Assembly (NCBI GenBank): GCA_965644295.1
Contig: CBFFRP010000181.1
Location: forward strand, 1-64,000
Length of the DNA: 64,000 nucleotides
Origin: Paraphysomonas bandaiensis
Lineage: Eukaryota > Chrysophyceae
Direction: 5' to 3'
Below, in pieces: positions 10,161 through 22,079 of this stretch. Position 1 is the stretch's first letter. Each line of letters opens with the position of its first letter. The translations under genes and the position numbers were made by a program. The notes under the pieces are model-generated. The model searched no databases and was not told the DNA's origin. It saw nothing but the letters and a program-made list of their open reading frames with translations.

Positions 10161-12246
10161 ACCATCTTATTTATTCCACTGAAGGTGCTAAGAAATACAT
10201 ATCAGACATTCGCAAACAACCGATCACTCAGTTTCAACCTGGTGATCTCGCATATGTCGACTTGCGAATTTATGGCGATGTTTGGTATGATGAGTTGGAT
10301 CTACCAGATTCTCATCTGCTTACTTATGTAGCTCCTATCCAGTTGTTCACACACTGGTACCACAAGAGCTCTAAGCGAGTATTATCGGTAAAAGATGGCC
10401 TACCGTTATGACAACTACCTGGTACATTGTTTCGTTCATTCCGAGGTGAACACCAGCAACATGGTACTAGTAGATGAGGATTTGGCCCGACAATTTCCAC
10501 AAGTCCGTGAGTCTTATTAGGCTCACACACTCTGCTTTGACTCGATACCCTACGCTGAGTTTTGCTCCAGCAAAAGATATCTATACCATCTTATTTATTC
10601 CACTGAAGGTGCTAAGAAATACATATCAGACATTCGCAAACAACCGATCACTCAGTTTCAACCTGGTGATCTCGCATATGTCGACTTGCGAATTTATGGC
10701 GATGTTTGGTATGATGAGTTGGATCTACCAGATTCTCATCTGCTTACTTATGTAGCTCCTATCCAGTTGTTCACACACTGGTACCACAAGAGCTCTAAGC
10801 GAGTATTATCGGTAAAAGATGGCCTACCGTTATGACAACTACCTGGTACATTGTTTCGTTCATTCCGAGGTGAACACCAGCAACATGGTACTAGTAGATG
10901 AGGATTTGGCCCGACAATTTCCACAAGTCCGTGAGTCTTATTAGGCTCACACACTCTGCTTTGACTCGATACCCTACGCTGAGTTTTGCTCCAGCAAAAG
11001 ATATCTATACCATCTTATTTATTCCACTGAAGGTGCTAAGAAATACATATCAGACATTCGCAAACAACCGATCACTCAGTTTCAACCTGGTGATCTCGCA
11101 TATGTCGACTTGCGAATTTATGGCGATGTTTGGTATGATGAGTTGGATCTACCAGATTCTCATCTGCTTACTTATGTAGCTCCTATCCAGTTGTTCACAC
11201 ACTGGTACCACAAGAGCTCTAAGCGAGTATTATCGGTAAAAGATGGCCTACCGTTATGACAACTACCTGGTACATTGTTTCGTTCATTCCGAGGTGAACA
11301 CCAGCAACATGGTACTAGTAGATGAGGATTTGGCCCGACAATTTCCACAAGTCCGTGAGTCTTATTAGGCTCACACACTCTGCTTTGACTCGATACCCTA
11401 CGCTGAGTTTTGCTCCAGCAAAAGATATCTATACCATCTTATTTATTCCACTGAAGGTGCTAAGAAATACATATCAGACATTCGCAAACAACCGATCACT
11501 CAGTTTCAACCTGGTGATCTCGCATATGTCGACTTGCGAATTTATGGCGATGTTTGGTATGATGAGTTGGATCTACCAGATTCTCATCTGCTTACTTATG
11601 TAGCTCCTATCCAGTTGTTCACACACTGGTACCACAAGAGCTCTAAGCGAGTATTATCGGTAAAAGATCTTCTCACTCTCCGCACCTACCGTTATGACAA
11701 CTACCTGGTACATTGTTTCGTTCATTCCGAGGTGAACACCAGCAACATGGTACTAGTAGATGAGGATTTGGCCCGACAATTTCCACAAGTCCGTGAGTCT
11801 TATTAGGCTCACACACTCTGCTTTGACTCGATACCCTACGCTGAGTTTTGCTCCAGCAAAAGATATCTATACCATCTTATTTATTCCACTGAAGGTGCTA
11901 AGAAATACATATCAGACATTCGCAAACAACCGATCACTCAGTTTCAACCTGGTGATCTCGCATATGTCGACTTGCGAATTTATGGCGATGTTTGGTATGA
12001 TGAGTTGGATCTACCAGATTCTCATCTGCTTACTTATGTAGCTCCTATCCAGGTATTCACACACTGGTACCACAAGAGCTCTAAGCGAGTATTATCGGTA
12101 AAAGATCTTCTCACTCTCCGCACCTACCGTTATGACAACTACCTGGTACATTGTTTCGTTCATTCCGAGGTGAACACCAGCAACATGGTACTAGTAGATG
12201 AGGATTTGGCCCGACAATTTCCACAAGTCCGTGAGTCTTATTATTG
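10161..12246 (+). repeat. Tandem array of a retroelement Pol C-terminal segment (about 5 copies)
   Basis: Units begin at 10161, 10585, 11009, 11433 and 11871, giving periods of 424, 424, 424 and 438 bp plus a partial last unit. Each encodes the end of a retrotransposon Pol: GAKKYISDIRKQP, FQPGDLAYVDLRIYGDV, and a terminal ..ARQFPQVRESY followed by a stop. Units 4 and 5 keep an extra 14 bp (around 11668 and 12105) that keeps the frame; units 1-3 lack it and are frameshifted. The copies are almost identical, so the array is recent. The unit is the C-terminal tail after the integrase core, not a whole gene. Confidence 0.93.
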
Positions 12247-12560
12247 AATTGTCAAACCACGAGTCATAACTGACGGGCGGATACGCAACCACCAAGACCT
12301 CATGAGCTGTACATTGAATCTTCACATCGCAAGACATAATTGACGGATACTATGTAGATTGAATCCTCACATCGCGAGACATAACTGACGGGCAGAATTA
12401 CAGCTTTTAATTGCTCCAACGGCAAAACTCAACACTCCCTCTCAATTCAAAGCTGTAGATAGACTCTTCATATCACGAGACATAACTGACGGATACGCAA
12501 CCACCAAAAACCTCATAGGACAAACCGGTGGACGTATGACTCCGACGTTTCAGCAAGTCT
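12247..12560 (+). repeat. Short interspersed direct repeats downstream of the Pol-tail array
   Basis: A core like CGAGACATAACTGACGG recurs four times (near 12264, 12329, 12373 and 12475), twice followed by ATACGCAACCACCAA. A fragment at 12396-12440 matches the 3' end of the LTR family seen at 13940-13980 and 50960-50996. This is probably the degraded 3' UTR/LTR of the element that supplied the tandem units. Confidence 0.6.
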
Positions 12561-13043
12561 CACCATAGACAACACATCTGAAAGATCTTCTGTCTCTGAT
12601 AACAGCACGTATGATTTCTTATCCTCGTCACTGAGATCAATCACACCACATCATTCAACTTCAACGCTAAGTCGCGAGCACCCTGGCTGTCAGGAAGAAT
12701 GGAGTGGGTTCGTACAATCGAAGTCCCAGTTCGACCAACACCCCCCGAAGCCACACCAGTTCCTGCATGCCAGCAGACTGAAGCAAATCAAGGCAATTAA
12801 CAAACTTCCCATATATTGTGACTTGGTCTCTCTACAATTAGACATATTATGTTAGTTATTAGATACAGTCACTGTCATCACACAGATTGACAATCTCCTC
12901 ATCATAAAGGTTTACCTCACCCAGGGTGGACACACTAGTCAACACCCGTACGCTTACCACACAAGTCTCCCTAGACTCAGCAGGTACAGTCTCACAGACA
13001 CGATTCACGCTGATCTCACTAGACTTAGTATACACAGTATCAC

Positions 13044-13355
13044 TAGGCAAAGTACGAAGGGACATTCTCTTCCCTGGAATCTCATCCGCCGTATAGACTT
13101 ATTGGGCGCACCACCCGAAGCCGGCGTGTAGATGAAGACCCACCCCTTTTGTCATCACAAGGACGAGGTTTTTATAGTACAGCCGTCTCATTAGATACAG
13201 CACCCGCACTACTCTCTGGCAAAGTACGAAGGGGCATTCTCTTCCCTGGAATCTCATCCGCCGTATAGACTTATTGTGTGTTCCCCACGAAGCCGGCGTA
13301 GATGAAGATCCACCCCTCTTGTCGACACAAGAACGAGGTTTTTAGTACAGCCGGC
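13044..13355 (+). repeat. Imperfect direct duplication of about 140 bp
   Basis: The segments about 13044-13180 and 13217-13355 share GGCAAAGTACGAAGG, CATTCTCTTCCCTGGAATC and the block around CCACCCCT.TTGTC..CACAAG.ACGAGG with small differences. No coding function was recognised. It lies in TE-derived DNA between the Pol-tail array and a degraded LTR. Confidence 0.7.
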
Positions 13356-13844
13356 GGTTATACACGTCTATATCGACTTCAAGATGGCTGAACTCTGCAA
13401 CAGTTCGGACCAGTGGGTCACTCCTCATCACTTGCGCTCCCATCGATAGACCACTACACCCCCATCCACACAATCAGACACATTCTGATAATTATACGGG
13501 GTCTCTCCAGAGGGTTCATACATCATCAATCCAGTCTACTTTTTCTGTCTTATGTTCGTATGAAAAACCCCGATTTTCAAAAATAATACTGGTTTTATAT
13601 CCTATATACTGTATGTTTCTACTATACAAAAAAGCAGTACTCCTGCTTCTCTGTCCAGTTACATTCCAATGGTCACACTTCAGCAGTTGTTTCCAACTAC
13701 CATCCGCTACCATGTCAAGTTATGACACAATTGGATGATTACTAAGATAACTGGACATGTATTCACTCATTAGTCAAGTTAAGATGAGAGAAGATTATAA
13801 TAAATATAATAAACAATATATCACGGTATCTCTACTACCACTCA

Positions 13845-13980
13845 TTTCTAGTACGATCTTACATCGTCATGATATCACTTCTCATAATACAGCTCATCAC
13901 TACTGTATTCTCCAGTAACCGTCATAATTCCAATATCTTAGAATTACAGCTTTTAATTGCTCAAACAGCAAAACTCAACA
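13845..13980 (+). repeat. 3' fragment of LTR family 1
   Basis: The segment ends TTACAGCTTTTAATTGCTC..CAAAACTCAACA. It matches the 3' end of the solo LTR at 50621-50996 and, reversed, the start of the one at 21350-21846. Confidence 0.7.
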
Positions 13981-13984
13981 AACC

Positions 13985-14205
13985 TCACAATCAACATTAG
14001 AACCGAAGTGGTCACACCTTGGTGCTTGCGGCGACGCACAAGCAGCTTCTGTAGCGCTAAATAGTAGGATAATAGAGTTTGTACTGATTAGTTATGGGTA
14101 GAGGTCTAAATAGTCTGTCGTCTGTCTAGCATTCAACTAACCACTACATTGGTGCAGATTTCTAACGCCTATTGCTAAATAATAAGACTTTCAATATATG
14201 ATGTG
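13985..14205 (+). repeat. Dispersed hairpin repeat, tail-only copy
   Basis: The copy starts with CACCTTGGTGCTTGCGGCGA and runs to TTGCTAAATAATAAGACTTTCAATATAT. It matches the second half of the full copy at 37968-38155. It contains the GCACC..GGTGC-type and GCTTG..CAAGC small hairpins shared by the family. Confidence 0.8.
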
Positions 14206-14427
14206 CGCTTCCATCTACCAACAAATTTCTATTTACAATGTGGCTTGTGTAGGAGAGTATTGGGGACTGAATAATATTATGAAACTACAAGTAATCAACA
14301 GTAAACTCTGCACATAAATAATACAGTAACAGGCCCGACACTTTCTATGACGTGAAAGTGCGTGATATTGTCGGTTTTTATGGACTATAAACTGAAACCT
14401 ATATTATTCTAATCTATTCGAATGTAG

Positions 14428-15627
14428 TTATGTACTATGAGTATTCTCACCATGTGAGACTCCACCACATCGGCCTCTCATTAACCTAAAACTATCACAA
14501 TTATCCAGCTCGTGCTGTAGAATCTCATTGGGTAGTAATTTAAATTGCCAAGCCACAGTAAGCAATGCCCGCATTTTATTCCATTGTCCTACTGCATGAA
14601 ATATAAACTCAGCACAAGTCGATTCATCCGATGTAAACACGGCAGATAAGTTCCAGCTTCTATTCTGGGTGAGACCACTGGCATATATATCGTTTGTGCT
14701 CTGTAAGGACTCTAACTCGCCGGGCTTAGCAAGAATTCTATTCGAATTGAGACATCGACAAGGCAAAACGCAAACTCTACGAATACTGACTGTACTATCC
14801 TGTACAAGCCCCTCATTGCTGCTGCCACAACGATATCTGCCTCTCTGTTGTGCGTAGTCATAGGGCCGAAGTGACGCCGGAGTGATGCCGCGTAATCGTA
14901 GACATTTAACTATTGCCGACTGTTCATAGAAGTAAACATCATGGTAGCGGGCAGATGATGTGTGTGACCATATATCTTCCCACAAACTTCTGGACCAATC
15001 AGATGTTCTAACTATCATTACCCCAGCATTGATAGGACAAGTGGAAGACGTAGAGAGATCGGATGATATTATGAGGTCAGGGGCAGACATTTTCCTGCTA
15101 CATGATGCGATCAAAGTCTCTAGGGGATTATCATGGTCAATAACAATAGCATCGGAATCAATCCAACATATATATCGATATTTTCGCTGACAGAAGTTCT
15201 CATTGAGGAGATTGCGAATAAGCAAGGCTTTATACCACGTACAATGCGTTCTCGGATGAATGCGAGCAAGTATTTCATCGTATGGAAGTGTATCACAATA
15301 AAAATCATAGCCATGTTTGGATGCATACATACGATTGACAGTTTCACATAGTTTGCCTATACGATAATCAGAGGAGTATGCCATTAATATCAATATATCT
15401 CTACAAGAGATTTCATTATCATCAATTTCAAGTTCATATGATGATTGAAGAGATGTTTGATAGTGTATAATATCAGTTAATATGGATCTCTCTTTTCGGG
15501 ATAGTTGTTTACCAGTGATTTTACTCATAGCCTCCTGGAGCTCATTGAATCGCAATGAACCTGTCTGGGAGATATGATGTTCTAACGCAGTGCGGAAAGA
15601 GTGTTCTGTTGATATTTCTTTCTGCAT
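14428..15627 (-). CDS. Glycosyltransferase family 34-like (GMA12/MNN10 type)
   Basis: This single-exon gene encodes 399 aa. The first 75 residues have no clear signal anchor. From residue about 77 there is a GT-A type fold signature: DILILMAYSSDYRIGKL, a Tyr/Trp-rich region, the metal-binding DxD in CWIDSDAIVI (residues 157-159), and INAGVMIVRTSDWS (about 199-212) followed by ..HDVYFYEQSAI. These blocks fit GT34, whose members add galactose, xylose or mannose to glycans in the Golgi. The start at 15627 is an ATG with a short A/T leader. The lack of an N-terminal membrane segment is unusual for a Golgi GT34, so an upstream exon may be missed. It is divergent from the LRR gene, with a foldback element in the shared upstream region. 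Confidence 0.75.
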   Translation of the reverse strand: MQKEISTEHSFRTALEHHISQTGSLRFNELQEAMSKITGKQLSRKERSILTDIIHYQTSLQSSYELEIDDNEISCRDILILMAYSSDYRIGKLCETVNRMYASKHGYDFYCDTLPYDEILARIHPRTHCTWYKALLIRNLLNENFCQRKYRYICWIDSDAIVIDHDNPLETLIASCSRKMSAPDLIISSDLSTSSTCPINAGVMIVRTSDWSRSLWEDIWSHTSSARYHDVYFYEQSAIVKCLRLRGITPASLRPYDYAQQRGRYRCGSSNEGLVQDSTVSIRRVCVLPCRCLNSNRILAKPGELESLQSTNDIYASGLTQNRSWNLSAVFTSDESTCAEFIFHAVGQWNKMRALLTVAWQFKLLPNEILQHELDNCDSFRLMRGRCGGVSHGENTHST

Positions 15628-15752
15628 GATTGGTATTTGGTGTATAATACCTACATGGAGATCACAGTTAAAAGGTTTTCATCTATGGACACATTACAGC
15701 ACAACCTTGCTAGAAGATGTCCATAACTCTCTATCCCTACATACAATACTGG

Positions 15753-15900
15753 GGGTGGTTGTGCATATCGATTTCATCGATTTGTTCATCGTTTATTTCA
15801 TCGAAAAATCATCGTTTTTTCATTAAAAAGTCACTTTTTTTCACTTTTCACTGAAAATAAACGATGAACAAATCGATGAAATCGATATGCACAACCACCC
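15753..15900. mobile_element. Foldback/MITE-like element with 43-bp perfect inverted arms
   Basis: Arms 15753-15795 and 15858-15900 are exact reverse complements. The outer ends read GGGTGGTTGTGCATATCG, and the 62-bp spacer is T/A rich. It has no ORF, which fits a non-autonomous inverted-repeat element. No clear target-site duplication is visible; short ATAC repeats follow the right arm. It sits in the region shared by the divergent GT34 and LRR genes. Confidence 0.85.
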
Positions 15901-16375
15901 ATACATACATACATACACATACAGCAGTAGTATACTTATACAGAGTAGGAATTCCTACCCAGCATCTAATAATTCTTTTCTAGTACTTGGTCATCGTAAC
16001 GCACTCTAAACTATAAACCGTATAGACTCACACACTCTCAGGAGTACAGTAAGATTCAATGCAACCCTTGACCTCTCTCTCAAGCATATAACATATACAG
16101 ACATTCCCTCAATAATATTATTAAATACATAGGAATCTCTCTACATTATAATACACCCCCTATCCACGAACACCATTACCTGTAATGTGATATTTGATCA
16201 GAGTATCTTTACTTTTAATCTCGTGTGATATAAGACACTATGTATACCTCACTAACTATACTTCATATGCCTATACATACTATACATGGTCATATGACAT
16301 ATACATAACTCTCTGATTGTTTCTTATTAATATGAACTCATTCCATATACAGTTGCAGTAGATAGGTATACAGGT

Positions 16376-19300
16376 ATGGAGACCTCTATAGGGAATGATA
16401 TGAAACAACACGGTAGACGTATTAGTTTAGATGGAAGTGTATCTACGATCGGTATGGGGTACTCATGTGGGGTAGAGAAAGATGATAAGTACAGTACTGA
16501 TCGATATTTTGGTACACCGGCAAAAGATAGTTTTAATAATAGGTATAAGTTCGTGTCAAGGGTTGCTCAAGATATGGGCCCGGGTGATCAAGAGTGTGAT
16601 ATAATGGAAAGCACACTCTTTGATTCTCCTCTTCAAAAAATATCAGATTTTGCGTTCTGTCCTCGTCGACCAGATCTAGATGATCATCACGATGAATTTG
16701 AAGATTATGATACAGTGGATAACACATCTCTGACGACAAGTTCTGACCCACAAACGGAGGCGTCTCTCACTGATCATAGTGCACTCAGTCAATTTTCGAG
16801 CATAACACCTACTTCTCCTAGAAGTAAGTATATAGCGGGGTGCATCAAAGCCAAGGTCAATCCACGGGCGGCGCTGATACTGAGGAAACACCTTAAGAGT
16901 GACTTAAATCTACAACATCGTGGGATGGGGGATAGGATGGCACTTGTGTTTGCAGAGTCTCTGCACGACATGCCCTACATTCACTCTATTAACTTATCTG
17001 ACAATAACTTAACTGACCAATCTATTCATGCCATTATATGTGCCGTAGTTTCTATAGATTCCCTGACTGCTTTGGACTTGTCAGAGAACGTGGTCGATGG
17101 TGACGCAGCAAAGGCACTCGCACAATACCTTCGCATGCCCACCTGTCCGCTTAAGAAGCTCAACTTACGGAAAGCAGACATTGATGACTTTGAGGGTCAG
17201 ATGTTCGTTGCGGCATTGGAACACAATAAGGTGGGTTATATTCGTATTCGGACAACGAACTAAACGTATCGACGTACACAAATATAGGTGTTGGAAGATC
17301 TAGATATGTCTCAAAATTTAATTGGCCGTTCTGAAAATCTCAATACTGTTATGCCGGACATAGTGACTGGGAGCGAAGCTCTCGCCGATCTCTTGGGGGC
17401 CGATAATTGCCCCTTGAAAACTCTGAACTTGTCCTGGAATATGATTCGTCTGGACGGCGCCATAGCTCTAGCCAAGTCGATAGAACGAAATACTCGTCTC
17501 ACACATCTGGATCTGTGTTACAATTCCATTGGTGTAGAGGCTGGTGAGGTAATAGGGGCAGCATTACTTTCGAACAATACTTTGCGTACCCTACTACTCT
17601 CCAACAACAGCATCAGTGCCACTGCCTGTGTCACTATATGCGTTGGCATTGAGCAGAATATGTCTCTACGATATGTAAACCTGGATAGTAATCCCATTGG
17701 TGAAGAAGGTGCTAGCATGCTCATGCAAGTTCCAGTTACATCAGGAAATCGTGTGAAGGTCACTGCTAACAAGTGAGTATCCATAATTTTTCAAATGTAA
17801 ATGTTTTATTGAGCGTTCTCTTTCATGTGAATATTACAGATGCAACATAACTATTCGTGCTGACAAAAATAGCAAGCTAAATATGTCTCATATTGCGGGG
17901 AAGCATACTTTGAATCTTGCGAAAAACTATGAGCGTGCGGTGTTCGTGAAATTGTTAGATTTGGTTGCTACTAGCGAGACCTTAATTTTTCGAAACATAG
18001 AGTACATTCCTAAGCCAGGAGCTAAAGTATCCACTATACCACTAGTAAGATGTGTGAAAGAAAGCATTGATGAGGGTAAACAACAAGTAATAGATGCACT
18101 ACGGCGTCTTGAGATGGCTGCAGAGGATACCGCTATGGCGGTGAAGCTATTCAATGAGTTTGATACAGATTGTTCCGATGGGATTGACTCCGAAGAGCTT
18201 CAGAAACTTTTGAATAGTTTGGGGGTTTATATTGACAATGAAACCGTCATGCAGGTATGCATCATGCGTGCTTATAGGTGAAATGATCATACTGATTCTA
18301 GGCGTTGATTGGTTATGACGTTGATGGGTCGTGTGTCATGACACTCCCTGAGTTCCTCGATTTCCTTCAGTGTCAACGTGTTGAGGCTATTGCACGCCGC
18401 AAGGAGCTGACATCACAACACATGATGGCTCCGGCGGATTTTCCTCATGTGCCTTACGTTCCTCCTCGAGAAGGGGTGGTGAAGATTGATATAGTCGATG
18501 GATACATGCGACATGGCATGCCTAACGTAATATCTGCCCTCGACCTGGCGCATATTATGGCAGTGGTGGGTCCGAATAGTGATAATGTGACCTCACTGCT
18601 GTCGTACTCCCTGCGTAACTCGAGGGTGCGTATGAAGGAGGCCTGGCAAATGTATTTGTGTATATGGCGTGAGCTAAATGATAAGGCTCGTGCACTCGAG
18701 AGATTGCTTCCGTACATCTACGATGGAAAAGATGCAAGGACATTAATTACACGGGTAAGATTTATTTCGGTGTATTCAGGCTTATTGTAGTAATATACCA
18801 TCAACCTACTTCTGCTATGCCAAGTGATACCGTATACGTACGTAGGCCCTGCCAGATATTGCGAATGATGATAAGTTAGAGCTTGCGAGAATTAAGAAAT
18901 TCATGGGAAACGCCTATAGTCCTCTCTTGGGGTTGTGTGATGGATACTACGTGCTTGACCTTTCAAACGAGAAGGATAGACTGGCAATGTCACTACTTCT
19001 ATCCCAATGCGAATACAGAAAAAAAGTTGACATTGAACAAAGCAAAGATAAGGTGCATATCACCGCTATATGTACTGTTTATAAATTTATTTATGCATGC
19101 CTCACTTCAGTGATATCCGAATCGTATTGAAATATATCAGTACGCATGGTATTTTAAAGTTGCTATAGGGTCGGACTGGAGACCGGAGTCAACGTGGTGA
19201 TTGGTCCTCCTTTCGTAACTCATATTACAATGGCAGGCCAACAGTTTTGACAACAAGACTCTTCACTCCAATGCCGAAGAAAGGAGTGGTTAGTTTTGAC

Positions 19301-21051
19301 TTCTCTGGTGCTGATCCTGCCCCTCAAAAAGCTGTCGTCATGTCTGACGCGCGGTGCATGAATATAATGTTCAATCTGGCCTTGGTGAATAAAGTCGAAA
19401 AGATAAATGGCCTGAAAACATTAAAACGTATGGCAGATGACTGTGCGAAAAACTTAAGAGGAGACGGCAGATTTTCTGCTGGAAACAGCAAAAGGCGTGT
19501 CAATCACATTCGGACGTGCATATATAAATTTTACAGTCGTCTACCCCAGCGTGAAGCACAACTGAAGAAGTCACGTGTGTTGGAGGAGGTAAAAGTGGAT
19601 ATCAGCACCCACACTGATGACCACTGGGATATGAAGAGGGATCCTGGTGACCTGAGCGATACGGATTCATCTGTTGGGTCTGCTAATTGCTTGGACGACC
19701 TTGACCAGGATTTTCAAGCTAAACAGCCAACTCCAAATGGGAAAAAGAATCCCACCCCACGACTGGGTAAGTTGAATCAGACTAATGTGGGACGCCAAGC
19801 CCCTCAACGATCTCCAAAATCTCCACCTGCAAACCTTCCTGGTCGTTTGCATCACATGGATTCGAATATCAGTTCGTTTAACTCGTCAGAGTCACTCTCC
19901 GCCATATATGATGTCAGTGAAGCAGATGTACAGCAGAATTCCGGTGGCTCCTCTGGTAAGCCTATATCGAAGCAATCCTCCTTCGGAATTGACGAAAAAA
20001 CTGGACTTCTAAAGAGAAAACTGGGAACAATTGCTCCGATAACGAACTCTGAGCGGTACATTTTGAATTTTGGTGATAAGTTCAGGGAAATGGCTGAGAC
20101 TACATTGGTCAATGAATACGTCAAGTCTGTTCGAACTGTTTCTGCATTGGAAGATATCATTGGTCGTGTCTGGATTCGAGCCCGACACCTAGCAATGATG
20201 GTGAGTAAATTCAGGATTGGGGTTGCAAGGAAGACAGCGACGTTTGGTACCTATCGTGTGGAGGTAGTCGTGCGACTGTTTAGCCGAGTTGTGGATGTGC
20301 ATAATTTTGACCTTGTGTTACGCATATTAACACCCTTTGAATATGCTTGTGTGGTGTGCCGATTGGGCATGTTAAATATATTCAACCCCATGAAGCCGGA
20401 AGGATATATCAGTATAGATTTGTCGATTCATGAGGAGAGGGTGGTAGCGAAGATGTTGAGTGCATTATCATTCACAGAGCCCGGGGATAATATCCGAGAC
20501 CCCACTCTGCGATTTGAGTGGGGATTTGACGATGTTCCAGGATGGGAGTTGCTGCCTACATGGTTGACTGAGGAGGGAATGCCACATAGAGGTATTATGT
20601 GTGTTGATTATTACACAGGGGACGGGAAAAATATTGCTGGTTGTGCAGCAGATATCCCCTTCAGAAAGGCACTTTTGAAACTGGTAATTTATAGAATATT
20701 TATTGTGATTCTCGATTTTTGTTAATGTTGTACAAATACATATAATGTTGGACAATGTAAGAGTACCCTATGTAAAGTGTTACATTATTGAGATGTCTCG
20801 TTTCTCACATTCCAATAAGGTTCGTGTCGATGAAAAGGATTTGTTGATGGCTGAGGATGCAGTGGACACAGAGCTTGTCGGGGACGTTGCTGTCGCTCGG
20901 CATAGAGGTATGGTATTACTTGTACTGGTGTTTTAAATGATTAAGTCTGGTGTTCTATGAAGAATTGTGGGATAAATTCTTGGCGCCACGAAACAGTTCC
21001 TCTGCGCAGATTGCAAGACGCTACTTGGGAATAGACGACAAAGATTCTTAG
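16376..21051 (+). CDS. Large LRR / EF-hand protein with conserved protist C-terminal region (8 exons)
   Basis: The model has exons 16376-17230, 17288-17772, 17840-18254, 18302-18754, 18846-19052, 19169-20683, 20820-20907 and 20963-21051. All phases agree, giving 1368 aa. After an acidic, low-complexity N-terminus come ribonuclease-inhibitor-type leucine-rich repeats (INLSDNNLTD, ALDLSENVVD, TLNLSWNMIR, HLDLCYNSIG and YVNLDSNPIGEEG). Two EF-hand-like loops follow (FDTDCSDGIDSEEL; YDVDGSCVMTLPEF). The C-terminal half has a block around VVSFDFSGADPAP, a disordered Ser/Pro stretch (about 19600-20000), then FSRVVDVHNFDLVL..LGMLNIFNPMKPE. I recall this combination in large protist proteins but know no function. 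The seventh acceptor could also be at 20792 (exon from 20793). No membrane segment is evident. Stop is TAG. Confidence 0.85.
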
Positions 21052-21349
21052 AGGTTGTTAAAAATATGCTGCTATGCATTTTACTTGTTGCTACATGATA
21101 AAAGTGGCATACGCTTTGCGGATTTCGTATGCGATATATATGCTACATTCCTACTAGATGGTGATATAAATAGAGCATTTGTTAATGATATTTTCTGTAA
21201 TGAGGTTTCATTTTATTGTACTGATTGACTTGTAACCAGTTTATCCAAACTCCAATGTATTCAGCTATCTCTTTTCTAGTCAGTATTTTGCTTACCAGAA
21301 TACGAATGTATCATTTTCCATAAACTCATCTTTCGATAATATCTCCCCG
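21052..21349. other. 3' flank of the LRR gene, nothing recognised
   Basis: This is AT-rich DNA between the LRR gene stop and the solo LTR. No ORF or repeat was recognised. Confidence 0.5.
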
Positions 21350-21846
21350 TGTTGAGATTTCTGTTTGTGAGAAATTATAAGCTCAATTCAAGGTATATAT
21401 ATTATTAACTGTCACTTGAAGAATACTGCAGTGGTTAACAGTATTATGAGAAGTAATGTCATGATAGTAATCAGTAATCATTGTAGTGAAACTGAAATAT
21501 ATTGACTGTATAAGATTGTGATATAGCTAAGATCGTGTGAGAATAATTGGTTGTTGCGATAATAGGAATTTGATGATTGACAATGTAGAATGATAAGTAA
21601 TATTGACCATCATTGTTGGAATACGTATGGTTCTCTAAGATAGTACTGTAGAATACGTTAAATACAATGTGAAAAACTGTAATACGCAGTCAATAGTCAA
21701 AGGTGCTATATAGCTATAACTGTGAAACTGAAGTATTATATCATGACGATTCAAGATACGGAAGTTGAGCAGTGGTTGACATGAACAAAATAATTTATCA
21801 TGTTGTTGACATGTGTTAAATGACAACACACACAATTGTGTATACA
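21350..21846 (-). mobile_element. Solo LTR, family 1
   Basis: On the minus strand the segment starts TGTATACACAATTGTG and ends CTCAACA, that is TG..CA over about 497 bp. It aligns along most of its length with 50621-50996 on the plus strand, with shared blocks such as ACATGTCAACAACATG and ACTATCTTAGAGAACCATAC. No gag or pol accompanies it, and no 5-bp target duplication is obvious. Confidence 0.72.
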
Positions 21847-22079
21847 ATTATAATAACGTAATCTATCTAGTTTGACAAACTTAAACTTCTCTTAAAACGA
21901 TCTCATTGTCTGAAAATGGTCAATACTCAATAATCATATTACTATATGTTTCTAACTCTCCCAGTATATGAATACCACTGTACTATAATCACTGCAAAGA
22001 ACAGCAGTAGATGCGATACTCCTACCACTGTACAACACATCCTGTTTATCAAGCTTTTACCATCCTATTACTATCCCCT

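Noticed and set aside
10324-11378. Repeated 68-codon minus-strand frames within the tandem array
   Set aside because: They are shadows of the Pol-tail coding strand and lack any family motif.
10161-12246. CRISPR-like array
   Set aside because: The repeats are directly adjacent units of over 400 bp without unique spacers, in a eukaryotic genome, and they encode a Pol tail.
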